Part shown: one piece after another, positions 15,843-23,779 of the stretch
Layout of the letters: every line of letters starts with the position of its first letter
How positions within the stretch are numbered: position 1 is the first letter of the stretch
NCBI GenBank assembly: GCA_016742075.1
Contig: JACVCL010000001.1
Coordinates: forward strand, 220,890 to 284,889
From: Phycisphaerales bacterium
Lineage (GTDB): Bacteria; Planctomycetota; Phycisphaerae; Phycisphaerales; UBA1924
DNA: 64,000 nt
Reading direction: 5' to 3'
The notes under the pieces: model-generated
The model's database searches: none
What the model saw: only the letters and a program-made list of their open reading frames with translations
Told to the model about the DNA's origin: nothing
Position numbers and translations under genes: made by a program

Positions 15843-18281
15843 TCAGGCGAACCGCAGTCCGTTGTCCACGCTGGCATCGAGAAGGCGCTTGGTGTTGCGG
15901 GCGGTCTGCTCGGTCGCGCTGGCGGTGCGCTCGGCGGCGTCGCCACCGGTGCCCAGGCCCGAGACGGCCGCGGCGCTGAACGTGCCCGTCACGCTGATGC
16001 CCTTGCCGATGGCCGCGCCGAGGCCCGACAGCCGGTCCTCGAAGTCGGCCGTCAGATCCCGCTGCGGGCGACCGGGACCCTTCTCGGCGTCGGCGGCCTC
16101 GCGCTTCTTGCGGGCTTCTTCGATTGCAGCGGCGAGTTTCTGCTTGGCGGCGTCGAGCGCGGCCTGCGACTCGGCGAGCCCGGCTTCCGTGTCTTTGCGC
16201 AAGGCTTCCTGGGCGTTCTCAAAGTCCTGGCCGATCGCAGCGAGCGTCGCCTCGTGCATGGCGGCGGCGTCGCGGCGCTGTTGCTCCCGCTGCCCCTCGC
16301 GCGCGGTCACGGACTGCTGCGCGGCGTTCTCCAACTCGACTAGGCGGGATTCGAGCTGCTGATCGACCGCCTTCTTTGCGGCTTCGACATCCAGCCCGTC
16401 ATCGAACAGCCCCTGGATCTCCAGCATCCGCTTGGCGACCCAGCTCGACGCCTCCTCCCAGATCATCTGGAAGCCCGTGGCGAAGTTGGTCCAGGTCTTT
16501 GACAGGAAGGCAGTCGTCTCGATCCACGCGACCTCGAGCGCGTGGAACACGATCTCCGCGGCGGCGAGCGCCCCGTACCACATGGAGTACGCCGTGGAGA
16601 CGAAGAACTCCTTCGCGCCCAGCCACGCCTTGTTCAGCGCCGCCACGCCCTGCTGCCAGATGACCTTCAGCGACAGCCACAGGATCTCGGCTGCGAGTGC
16701 GATGTCGCCGGCGGCGAGGGCGTCGGAGATGCCGCCGACCACTTTGCTGACCCAATCTCGCAGTTCGGTGAACTTCTCCGCGAGCCACGACAGTGCCTCG
16801 CCGCCCGCGCTGGTGACCACCAGCAGCGTGCCGCCGAGCGCCACGATCGCGGCGATGGTCAGGCCGACCGGCGTGAGGATCGCGCCGATTGCGGCTCCGA
16901 TCAGGCTGAACGCCGTGCCGATCCCGCCGATGACGGCGGCCACGATGCCCAGCGCCGCCCCGATGCCAGAGATGATGTAGCCCAGCCCGACGATGGCAAT
17001 CCCCGCGACGGCGACCGCCGCCGCAACCTTGAGCGCCCAGACCACCGTCTCCTTGTTCGCCTTCACCCACGCCGTCGCGCTGACGACGATGCGTGTGATC
17101 CGCTCGGTCAGGTCCTTGATGGTGGGTGCGAGCGCCCCGCCGATGGTGAACACGCCCTGCTTAAGGACCTTCCAGAGCGTGCCCAGCGCGTCGTTCAGCT
17201 CCGCAGCATCACGAGCGGTCTCAGTGCTGACCGTGAGCCCGAGCTTGCGGGCCTGCTCCTGCATCTCGTTGATGCCCGCAGCGCCGTCGGCCATCAGCGG
17301 AAGAAGCTTCGTCCCGGCCTTGCCGAAGAGCTCCATCGCCATCGCGGCCCGCAGCGCCGGGTCTTGGATCTGTGAGATCCGGTCGGCCAGCAGCTTGAAC
17401 TGCTCGTCAGGCGAGAGCTTGGCGAGGTCCTGCACCGTCAGGCCGAGCCGACCGAGGGCCTCGTTTGCCCCTTTCGAACCCTGGGACGCCTCCGTCAGCG
17501 TCTTCTGCATGACCCGGAGGCCGTTCTCCAGCGTCTCCATGTCCGTGCCCGAGAGGTCGGCAGCGTAACCGAGCTCCGACAGGGCCTCGACACTCACGCC
17601 CGTGCGGGCGCTCATCTTGTCGAGCGCATCGCCCGAGTCGCTGAACACCTTCGCGGTGCCGAGCAGCGCGGTGATCGCCGCGACACCGATGCCCGCCATC
17701 TTGGTGCCGATGGACTGCAGCCCCGCGCCGAAGGCTTCGAGCTTCTTCTGGGCCGCCTTCAGTCCAGCCGTCAGCTTGTCGCTGACGCCCAGCTCAACGA
17801 AGGCTCGCCCGGCTCGGATGCCCCGCGTATCGGCCACGTTCAATCCCCCTTTCTTGATCGAGTTCCGCCACAAGAGCGGCAGGTTTGGCCGCTCCTTCTC
17901 CAGCGCCGGGGCCATGTATGGCCGCGGAGCGATCCTGACCTTCTGTGACGTGAGCTTGCCTCCTCGCCTGCGAAGCACGACGACTTCGCCGCCATACTCC
18001 AAAGCGCTCGGTGCATCACTCTTCTTGAAGCCCACCGGCCCGACGACCACCGAGTCGGCGGGCTTGTCGTACCCGAACAGGATCAGCCGACGCAGGCTGC
18101 CCTCGTGCGAATGGGGTGGGGCCCCGGGAGGGGCCGACCCCTTGCGTTTGCGGATGCTCGTCTTGGCCGCCGTGCGGATGAACGCGCCGGCCTTGCTGAG
18201 CACCTTCCGCTTGGCGTTGTCGACCGCCGCCATGACGACGTGGCGGTCGAAGAACATGTCTTTGATCCGCATGGTGATCAC
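15843..18281 (-). CDS. Fused gp10-like tail protein and tape-measure protein
   Basis: 812 aa in one uninterrupted frame. Residues 1-150 look like an HK97 gp10/minor tail completion protein (MFFDRHVVMAAVDNAKRKV, a basic KRKGSAPPG loop, IAPRPYMAPALEKERP). From about residue 155 it is a tape-measure protein: LQSIGTKMAGIGVAAI, SARTGVSVEALSELGYAA, a long hydrophobic part (about 410-500) and a coiled-coil C-terminus. GTG start, GTGA overlap with the lipoprotein gene and GGGGAG six bases upstream; ATG nine bases later is the alternative. At the fusion point a GTG preceded by AAAGGGGG could allow internal initiation of the tape measure alone. Confidence 0.85.
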   Translation of the reverse strand: MITMRIKDMFFDRHVVMAAVDNAKRKVLSKAGAFIRTAAKTSIRKRKGSAPPGAPPHSHEGSLRRLILFGYDKPADSVVVGPVGFKKSDAPSALEYGGEVVVLRRRGGKLTSQKVRIAPRPYMAPALEKERPNLPLLWRNSIKKGGLNVADTRGIRAGRAFVELGVSDKLTAGLKAAQKKLEAFGAGLQSIGTKMAGIGVAAITALLGTAKVFSDSGDALDKMSARTGVSVEALSELGYAADLSGTDMETLENGLRVMQKTLTEASQGSKGANEALGRLGLTVQDLAKLSPDEQFKLLADRISQIQDPALRAAMAMELFGKAGTKLLPLMADGAAGINEMQEQARKLGLTVSTETARDAAELNDALGTLWKVLKQGVFTIGGALAPTIKDLTERITRIVVSATAWVKANKETVVWALKVAAAVAVAGIAIVGLGYIISGIGAALGIVAAVIGGIGTAFSLIGAAIGAILTPVGLTIAAIVALGGTLLVVTSAGGEALSWLAEKFTELRDWVSKVVGGISDALAAGDIALAAEILWLSLKVIWQQGVAALNKAWLGAKEFFVSTAYSMWYGALAAAEIVFHALEVAWIETTAFLSKTWTNFATGFQMIWEEASSWVAKRMLEIQGLFDDGLDVEAAKKAVDQQLESRLVELENAAQQSVTAREGQREQQRRDAAAMHEATLAAIGQDFENAQEALRKDTEAGLAESQAALDAAKQKLAAAIEEARKKREAADAEKGPGRPQRDLTADFEDRLSGLGAAIGKGISVTGTFSAAAVSGLGTGGDAAERTASATEQTARNTKRLLDASVDNGLRFA

Positions 18282-18778
18282 GCACCACTCCCCGCCCCCC
18301 CAACCGAGCCGCCATTCCCGCCGCCGGTGCTGGCGAGACCGCTGCCCTTCTCCAGACCCTTGTTGAAAGACGCTTCCTTCTCCTTGCGGAGACGGCCCGA
18401 CCCGATGAACAGACCGACGATGCCGGTGAGCGCGGGCAGCGCCGGCCCGAGCACGGGCAGGCCAGCGACGGTCGGACCGACCGTGTCGAGGGCCGAGAGC
18501 GTGAGTTGGCCCAGCAGCCCGCGGATCTCGCCCGCCTTCTCGATGTTGCCCTTCCACTGCGCGCCGGTCGTCTGCGTGAGGTTGAACCAGTTCTGGTACT
18601 CAACCTCGGCCTCGTTGAGGCTGAGCGTCGATGGCAGGCCGGTGGTCTGCTGGATGGTGTTGGGTGTCTTGACCTTGACGATGTCGCCGAGGTCCAGGCC
18701 GGCGCACGACGCGAGCACGAGCGCCAGCAGGATCAGGGCACCGATGTAGACATAATGGCGGGTGGTCAGGCTCTTCAT
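18278..18778 (-). CDS. Putative phage lipoprotein in tail operon
   Basis: 166 aa. It opens with a lipoprotein signal peptide: positive N-end, hydrophobic core and lipobox LASC with Cys25. A second hydrophobic segment (about 103-128) and a Gly/Ser-rich tail follow. Lysogen-expressed phage lipoproteins often block superinfection, while others act as outer-membrane spanins; here it sits between tail chaperone and tape measure, where such a gene is unusual. ATG overlaps the chaperone-extension stop by ATGA. Confidence 0.7.
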   Translation of the reverse strand: MKSLTTRHYVYIGALILLALVLASCAGLDLGDIVKVKTPNTIQQTTGLPSTLSLNEAEVEYQNWFNLTQTTGAQWKGNIEKAGEIRGLLGQLTLSALDTVGPTVAGLPVLGPALPALTGIVGLFIGSGRLRKEKEASFNKGLEKGSGLASTGGGNGGSVGGAGSGA

Positions 18779-19014
18779 GCACGAGTCTCCTTGGCGACCT
18801 CCGGCATGCGGCGGTCGATAAACACGTCTTTGAGGACCGACACGTCAACCTTGACGGGTCGCTGGGGCTTGTGGAATGGGTCGAAGTCAGCGGGCTTGAG
18901 CAGGCGGGATCGCTTGGGATCGCGGGCGGTGTTCGCCACCACGGACATGACGGCGGCGGCGATCGACCAGTCGTGGCGCTGGCGACCATCGAGCATGGCG
19001 ACCAGCTCCCGCAA
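18775..19014 (-). CDS. Tail-assembly chaperone extension (T-like) frame
   Basis: A 79-aa frame (LDGRQRHDWSIAA ... KPADFDPFHKPQ) directly behind the G-like chaperone. A TTG at 19014 lacks a ribosome site; ATG at 18996 has GGGAG nine bases upstream. A -1 shift on GGGCCCC at 19020-19026 leads straight into this frame, so it is best read as the T domain of a GT fusion, as in lambda and HK97-like phages, where G and GT coat the tape measure during tail assembly. Confidence 0.7.
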   Translation of the reverse strand: MRELVAMLDGRQRHDWSIAAAVMSVVANTARDPKRSRLLKPADFDPFHKPQRPVKVDVSVLKDVFIDRRMPEVAKETRA

Positions 19015-19016
19015 CG

Positions 19017-19532
19017 TCAGGGGCCCGGGGTCGAGGCCGAGGGCTCCGGCGCACTGGTAGATGAACTTCCAGGCGTCGGCGGCTCGGGGATGGGTGGGAC
19101 CATCCGGCTCACGAGCTTGTCCAGCTCGCTCTCGCTGGTCAGCGTCTCGATCCGCTTCTCCGTCAGGTCGCGGGCCTTGTCCAGTACCAGGTTGGTGGCC
19201 TGGAGCACCCGCCCGAGGTTGGCCCGGTCCCTCGGGCTCGGGCAGAAACTGATGAGTTCATCCAGCAACGCGCCCGTCGCGGCCTCGATGGCGTCGCCCG
19301 CCATCGCCTTGCCGAACTCCTCATCCGACACCTTGGCGGCGTCCGCCTCGGGCTTGCAGACCGCGTAGACCACGTCGCAGAGCAGCACGGGATCGCGGAT
19401 GAACTTCTCTATGAGCGTCCCCTCGATGACCTGCATGAGGTCGACACCCGTGAGCCCGCGCACGCGCTTGAGCGTGGCGACGTTGATATCCACCGTCCAG
19501 GTCCGACCCGCGTTGTCCTTGAACTGCCGCAT
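19017..19532 (-). CDS. Tail-assembly chaperone (G-like)
   Basis: 171 aa starting MRQFKDNAGRTWTVDINVAT; ATG with GGAGG five bases upstream. The N-terminal beta hairpin and alpha-helical middle (CDVVYAVCKPEADAAKVSDE) are typical of phage tail chaperones lying between tail-tube and tape-measure genes. The C-terminus is a Ser/Pro-rich linker ending just after a slippery heptamer, consistent with production of a longer frameshifted form. Confidence 0.8.
   Translation of the reverse strand: MRQFKDNAGRTWTVDINVATLKRVRGLTGVDLMQVIEGTLIEKFIRDPVLLCDVVYAVCKPEADAAKVSDEEFGKAMAGDAIEAATGALLDELISFCPSPRDRANLGRVLQATNLVLDKARDLTEKRIETLTSESELDKLVSRMVPPIPEPPTPGSSSTSAPEPSASTPGP
19020..19026 (-). other. Candidate -1 frameshift heptamer
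   Basis: The last two sense codons before the TGA read G GGC CCC, an X XXY YYZ heptamer. Slipping back one base gives CTG ACG TTG CGG, exactly the frame of the downstream T-like reading frame. Position matches the conserved frameshift of dsDNA phage tail genes. The heptamer GGGCCCC is less common than A-rich ones. Confidence 0.6.
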
Positions 19533-19546
19533 CCGTGCCTCCGTGC

Positions 19547-19975
19547 TTAGCTGCCGATCCATGAGGGCGCCGTGGTCGAGTACGTCACCTTCGCCGTCAC
19601 CGAGACCGTGATGGCCTCCTCGAGGGCTTCAGAGCGACTGAAGTTGGTGATGGAGAAGTCCGCCTGCAACCCCTGACCCGCGGCCGCGTCGAGGATCTGC
19701 AGGCCGATGGGGTCGTTGTTGAAGAAGGCGTTCTTGATGGCGGTGAACCCGGCATCGCCGGTGTCCCAGACCATCTCGAACTCGACGCTCGCTTCCTTGA
19801 GCGTGGCAACCGTGGCTCGCCAGCCGTTGTTGGCCCGCGTGGTCACGTCCGCCTCGCCCGCTTCGAGGTTCAGCGTCACGTCGCGGGTGTTTCCCAGCGC
19901 CGTCCACGCCCCCGCGCCCGCCTGGCCGCCCGTCTTGTACTTGAGAGCGGCCTCCATGCCGAGCCTGATTGCCAT
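19547..19975 (-). CDS. Major tail tube protein
   Basis: 142 aa with the tail-tube pattern: MAIRLGMEAALKYKTGG at the start, the VTLNLEAGEADVTTR beta block, and TVATLKEASVEFEMVWDTGD. TP901-1/HK97-type major tail proteins form hexameric rings that stack along the tape measure. GGAG upstream of ATG. Sits in the canonical order neck, tube, chaperone, tape measure. Confidence 0.8.
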   Translation of the reverse strand: MAIRLGMEAALKYKTGGQAGAGAWTALGNTRDVTLNLEAGEADVTTRANNGWRATVATLKEASVEFEMVWDTGDAGFTAIKNAFFNNDPIGLQILDAAAGQGLQADFSITNFSRSEALEEAITVSVTAKVTYSTTAPSWIGS

Positions 19976-19987
19976 CGCTGACTCCTT

Positions 19988-20245
19988 TCACTCGGCGCTG
20001 TGGCCGACCACAAAGACCATCTCGCCAGCCTTGCTCTTGACCAGCACGTCCGCCAGGTTGACCCGCTCGAAGTAGTACTGAGTGCCGGGCGCGACGTCGA
20101 TGGGGTCGGTCTTGCCGTCGGTCAGCAGCAGGTCCTGCGTGTTCTTGTGCGACGCGGTGAGCGTGAAGGTGGCGATCGTCTTCTGGGTCGCCAGCGGCTT
20201 GAGCTCGTCGGTCATCGCCACGCCGAAGATGATTGTGTTGCGCAT
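19988..20245 (-). CDS. Small phage tail-region protein, unknown
   Basis: 85 aa, MRNTIIFGVAMTDELKPL then a beta-rich part (TIATFTLTASHKN, TQYYFERVNLADVLVKSK). ATG chosen because GGAGG stands five bases upstream; the frame continues upstream as a shadow. Perhaps a decoration or neck component. No recognised family. Confidence 0.65.
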   Translation of the reverse strand: MRNTIIFGVAMTDELKPLATQKTIATFTLTASHKNTQDLLLTDGKTDPIDVAPGTQYYFERVNLADVLVKSKAGEMVFVVGHSAE

Positions 20246-20247
20246 GG

Positions 20248-20679
20248 CTACCTCCGCTCCCGATAGGTGACGCTGAGCACGCTCGTGAACACCCGGTGCT
20301 GCTCGAGCGCTTCGCTCGATACCACCGGCTCGTTGCTGATCCCGACCCACGCCGCGTCGGGAAAGCCCTCCAGCCGTTTGAACCGCAGGTGATCCGCGAT
20401 CGCCTCCACCAGCGCGAGCAGCTCATCGATCGCCGCGTCCGCCCCATCGGCGGGGAGCTTCTTCTGCACGCCCACATCCACGACGTACTCAATGGCCAGG
20501 CTGTCCCGCGTCACCGGCGACATCTGCAGCGTGCGAGGCACCACCGACACGCGGAGGTCCTTGAGGTCCTCAAGCGTGAACGCGGGCTGGAACACTCGCA
20601 CGGCCGTGACCGGCTGCGAGAGGGTGCCGGCATTGATGTGCGCCACGACGGCGTCGGCGAGGGCGGCGATGGTGCTCAC
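20248..20679 (-). CDS. Tail terminator / neck-type protein
   Basis: 143 aa. The alternating alpha/beta build, STIAALADAVVAHINAG at the start, then ALVEAIADHLRFKRLEGFPDA, resembles phage tail-terminator/gpU-like proteins found between head-completion and tail-tube genes. GTG start fixed by GTGA overlap. Assignment is by position and build, not by a diagnostic motif. Confidence 0.65.
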   Translation of the reverse strand: MSTIAALADAVVAHINAGTLSQPVTAVRVFQPAFTLEDLKDLRVSVVPRTLQMSPVTRDSLAIEYVVDVGVQKKLPADGADAAIDELLALVEAIADHLRFKRLEGFPDAAWVGISNEPVVSSEALEQHRVFTSVLSVTYRERR

Positions 20680-20969
20680 GGGCCACCTCCGATGACGGGC
20701 GAGCCCGTCGTCGGCACGCTCTGCCGCGGCGAGTTGGAAGTCAGCCCGGACAGCTTGCCCTCGAGGAACCAGATCTTGCGCTCCATCTCGGCGTACTGAG
20801 CGCGGATGCTTCGGGCCTCGCCGATGAACTCGTCGAGCCGCTTCTCCACCTGCTGGAGCTTGGTGGTCACCACGCCCCACTGGATGGTCATCGCGCCCGC
20901 CGCGAGCACGACGGTGACGACCACGCCGGCCCACCGAGCACTGCCGTTCTGTCCGTTGCCTTCTGCCAT
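20676..20969 (-). CDS. Membrane-anchored coiled-coil phage protein
   Basis: 97 aa: short hydrophilic N-end, one transmembrane helix (about 13-35, WAGVVVTVVLAAGAM), then a coiled coil (TTKLQQVEKRLDEFI ... AEMERKIWFLEGKL). The build resembles class III holins or i-spanins, but no lysin gene is nearby, so that role is not shown. Confidence 0.65.
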   Translation of the reverse strand: MAEGNGQNGSARWAGVVVTVVLAAGAMTIQWGVVTTKLQQVEKRLDEFIGEARSIRAQYAEMERKIWFLEGKLSGLTSNSPRQSVPTTGSPVIGGGP

Positions 20970-20971
20970 CG

Positions 20972-21349
20972 TTACTCCGTTGCGATGTGCTTGGTGTGAA
21001 TCCGAAACACCCTGCGGTACGGGTCGCTGTGCCTGAACGGCGGCTGTCCTCCGGGCGCATTGACCTCGTACACGAACACTGCCGTCCCAACCGTCTCGCG
21101 CACCTGATCGCCCGCCCGCGGGAGGATCGGGCCCGCGCCCAGTTCCAGGTCCTCTGTTCGCACGAGGAAGTCCCGCGACTCCACTCGGTGAATGAGCCCC
21201 GCGTCGTCGGCCTGCTCGAACTCGGTCTTGCCGATGGTGGCCTGGACTTCCTTCTCGTCCGTGCCACGCCGGTAAAGAACCGGGCGAGAGAGGTGCTGGT
21301 GACGTTGGGCATCGAGGAACGCTGCGCCGCGATCGAGCAGGTCGCCCAC
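20972..21349 (-). CDS. Head-tail joining (neck) protein
   Basis: 125 aa. DAQRHQHLSRPVLYRRG and the final YRRVFRIHTKH recall small head-completion/adaptor proteins that follow capsid genes in lambda-like modules. GTG start with AAGGAG five bases upstream. Positional assignment. Confidence 0.6.
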   Translation of the reverse strand: MGDLLDRGAAFLDAQRHQHLSRPVLYRRGTDEKEVQATIGKTEFEQADDAGLIHRVESRDFLVRTEDLELGAGPILPRAGDQVRETVGTAVFVYEVNAPGGQPPFRHSDPYRRVFRIHTKHIATE

Positions 21350-21358
21350 AGGTGCTCC

Positions 21359-21706
21359 TTACTGCTGCAGGCGAACGCGAACGATGGTGTCGGCGTCGAC
21401 GGTGGCCTTCACCGCCTTGCCGATCAGCTTGTTCGCGCCGGCGGCCGCGTTCTTGGTGGCGTTCTGGGCGGCCGCATCCCAGTACGTGAGCGTGCCCGCA
21501 GGGATGGCACTGCCAGCGCCGACCGCCTTGTTGAAGTCGAAGACGCCGGTGACGGCGATCGAACCCAACTGGCCCGCCTTGATCGGTGCCTGCGTGACGC
21601 CGATGAGGTCCGCCTGCACGACCACCGCGCCGACGAGCACGTCAGCGCCGGGGGTGTAGTCGATCGAGCCGCCTTCCTGAACGAACTTTGCTGGTCCTGA
21701 AGCCAT
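21359..21706 (-). CDS. DUF2190 capsid decoration-type protein
   Basis: 115 aa with the DUF2190 layout: AKFVQEGGSIDYTPGADV, VVQADLIGVTQAPIKAGQLG, and AAGANKLIGKAVKATVDAD. These proteins lie next to major capsid genes and are viewed as decoration/cement proteins. The ATG at 21706 has GGAGG seven bases upstream and gives the family start. The frame extends to an ATG at 21832, which would add a 42-residue Gly-rich extension; that form cannot be excluded. Confidence 0.8.
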   Translation of the reverse strand: MASGPAKFVQEGGSIDYTPGADVLVGAVVVQADLIGVTQAPIKAGQLGSIAVTGVFDFNKAVGAGSAIPAGTLTYWDAAAQNATKNAAAGANKLIGKAVKATVDADTIVRVRLQQ

Positions 21707-21835
21707 TGCTGAACCTCCGTCTGTTGGTGGGCCATCGGTGTCGATGCCCGATTGCTGATCGATGCCGCTCTGGAGGTCGCCGGGGAGCTCTTCGCCGAGC
21801 CCCCCAGCGCCTGTGCTGACCTGCCCGGGCATGGC

Positions 21836-23779
21836 TTACACCTCGCCCTTGCTCTTGACGCCGCCGCGCGGGTCCTGCAGGTTGACGCCGAAGTCGTGGT
21901 ACCCACGCATCCGGATGCCGAGCATGTTGAAGTCGGCTTCCGAGCTCTCGACCGTCGGGGCTTCCTTGCCATCGAGGAACGCGACCTCGATCACCGGCAG
22001 GTCGTTGGGGTCTGCGAGCAGGTACCACGCCTTGGCGGAGTTGCCGGTGTAGATGGCGTTGGCCAGGTAGCGGCTGACCTCGATGCGGAACTTGCCCTGG
22101 TGCGGGTTGGCAATCGGGAACTTGGTGTTCGCGGTGGTGTCCCGAAGCTCGACGCTCTTGAAGAGCTGCGTGCCCATCGCCGAGAGTGCCGTGGGCACCA
22201 GCATGATCGACGGCATCACGCCCGTGGGCTTGCCGTCCGAGTCCACCAGGTCCATGAACGCCTGCTCGACCTTGGTCAGGCCATCGATGCCCAGCGCCGT
22301 GTCCGCGCCCGAGACGAAGTTCTTGTTGCCGACGCTGAAGAACGCCGCGTTGTTCATGAACGCCGTCCAGAAGACGTCGTTGATCTTGAGGCCCGAGCCA
22401 CGGCCGAGCTTGCGAGGGACCGTGGTGATCGCGCCGAGATCATCGTTGATGATGTCGCGTCGATCGATGGACAACATCAGGGCGTAGGTGCTGGCCTTGT
22501 TGGTGTAGGTCTCTTCTCCGAGCGTGCCGTGCTTGATCTCGCCACCCGCGCCGATCTCCTCGTATTGGTCCTTGCCGATGAGGCGGTAGCTCGTGACCGT
22601 CTTGAAGTCGTTCACGTTGCGGACCGCGCAGATGTTCCGCCACACGCGCTCGACCGAGAAGAATCCCTCGAGCAGGAACTTGTTGGCGACGTTGGAGAGG
22701 ATGCCGCCGACATCGATGGTGGTCATGCCCGCCTCGATGCCCCGGCCGAACGCGGCCTCGAGCACGCGGCGGCTGTCGCGGAACGTGCGGCCCGTGTACC
22801 CGTTGGCAATCGCGGCCTCGAAGAGCAGTTCCTGCAAGCCCAGGCCGCCATTGAACCGCTTGGCCGCGACGTCCATTGCTTGCTCCGAGCAGACCTTCTC
22901 GATGCCTTCGAGCTTGGCGCTCTGGAAGCACGCGGCCTCCAGCACCTCACTGGTCACGCTCGTGTCGATCACATGGATGCCGGGGACCTTGGGGCGGCTG
23001 GCGCGGAGGACTTCCAGTTCAGTGCGGGTGGCGTCCCAGTTGTCGCGGATGGCCTGGGCCTCGATGCTGCTGTACTTGCCACCGCACACCTTGCGGATCG
23101 CGTCGATGCGGGCCGTCTCGGCGAGCGCCGCAGCGCGGACCTGCTCGGGCGTCTGCTCGGTGCCGGTGACGGGAGGGTTTGCAGAGGGAGTGGGGTTGGA
23201 ATCGTCGGCCATGACGCTGGGCTCCTTGTGAAGACGCGCGGCGATGCTCGCGCTGGTGCGGCCGTCTGCGCCGAGATCCACGAAACTGATCTCGCCGAGC
23301 GTGGCCTTGCGAACGACGTTGACCGGGCCGGTGATCTCCTGGCCGTTGACCGTCGCCTTCTGGTTGTCCTTGATGAACTCGAACTCCTCGACGCTCGCGC
23401 CGACGGAGGCCTGCCAGGGGAATCCGTTCCGGCTGGAGGCGACAACCTCCTTCGCGGCGGGCGTATCGCGGGAAATCACGCCGGTGGCGACGAGCTGCCC
23501 GGCCTCGACGCGGATCGCATCGGTGTGGCCGACGCCCGAGAGCGGGTCGTGACCGAAGCGGATGGGGCGCGCCTGCGAGGGGACACCCAGGCCAGCGAGG
23601 TCGATCACCACGGGGTGCCGCCAGCCTCCGACGCGCATCGCGCCGCCGCTGTACGCGACCATCTTGAACCGGGGCAGCGGCGCGCTCTGGCCATCCGCCG
23701 CGGCGGTGAAGGTGATGTCGGCCGTCGCGGTGAGCGTGAGCGCGGGCAGGATCTTCATGGAGTCAGTCGGCACTGGCAC
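21836..23779 (-). CDS. Fused prohead protease and major capsid protein
   Basis: 647 aa. Residues 1-220 are a prohead protease: RPIRFGHDPLSGVGH with a candidate catalytic His, GFPWQASVGA with a candidate Ser, and the LGEISFVDLGADGRT strand. From about 225 the sequence is an HK97-fold capsid protein, with a charged delta-like linker (TPEQVRAAALAETARIDAI) and SVERVWRNICAVRNVNDFK, ending DFGVNLQDPRGG. The protease would mature the capsid in cis. GTG at 23779 has GAGGAG seven bases upstream; ATG at 23758 is an alternative without a ribosome site. Confidence 0.85.
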   Translation of the reverse strand: MPVPTDSMKILPALTLTATADITFTAAADGQSAPLPRFKMVAYSGGAMRVGGWRHPVVIDLAGLGVPSQARPIRFGHDPLSGVGHTDAIRVEAGQLVATGVISRDTPAAKEVVASSRNGFPWQASVGASVEEFEFIKDNQKATVNGQEITGPVNVVRKATLGEISFVDLGADGRTSASIAARLHKEPSVMADDSNPTPSANPPVTGTEQTPEQVRAAALAETARIDAIRKVCGGKYSSIEAQAIRDNWDATRTELEVLRASRPKVPGIHVIDTSVTSEVLEAACFQSAKLEGIEKVCSEQAMDVAAKRFNGGLGLQELLFEAAIANGYTGRTFRDSRRVLEAAFGRGIEAGMTTIDVGGILSNVANKFLLEGFFSVERVWRNICAVRNVNDFKTVTSYRLIGKDQYEEIGAGGEIKHGTLGEETYTNKASTYALMLSIDRRDIINDDLGAITTVPRKLGRGSGLKINDVFWTAFMNNAAFFSVGNKNFVSGADTALGIDGLTKVEQAFMDLVDSDGKPTGVMPSIMLVPTALSAMGTQLFKSVELRDTTANTKFPIANPHQGKFRIEVSRYLANAIYTGNSAKAWYLLADPNDLPVIEVAFLDGKEAPTVESSEADFNMLGIRMRGYHDFGVNLQDPRGGVKSKGEV

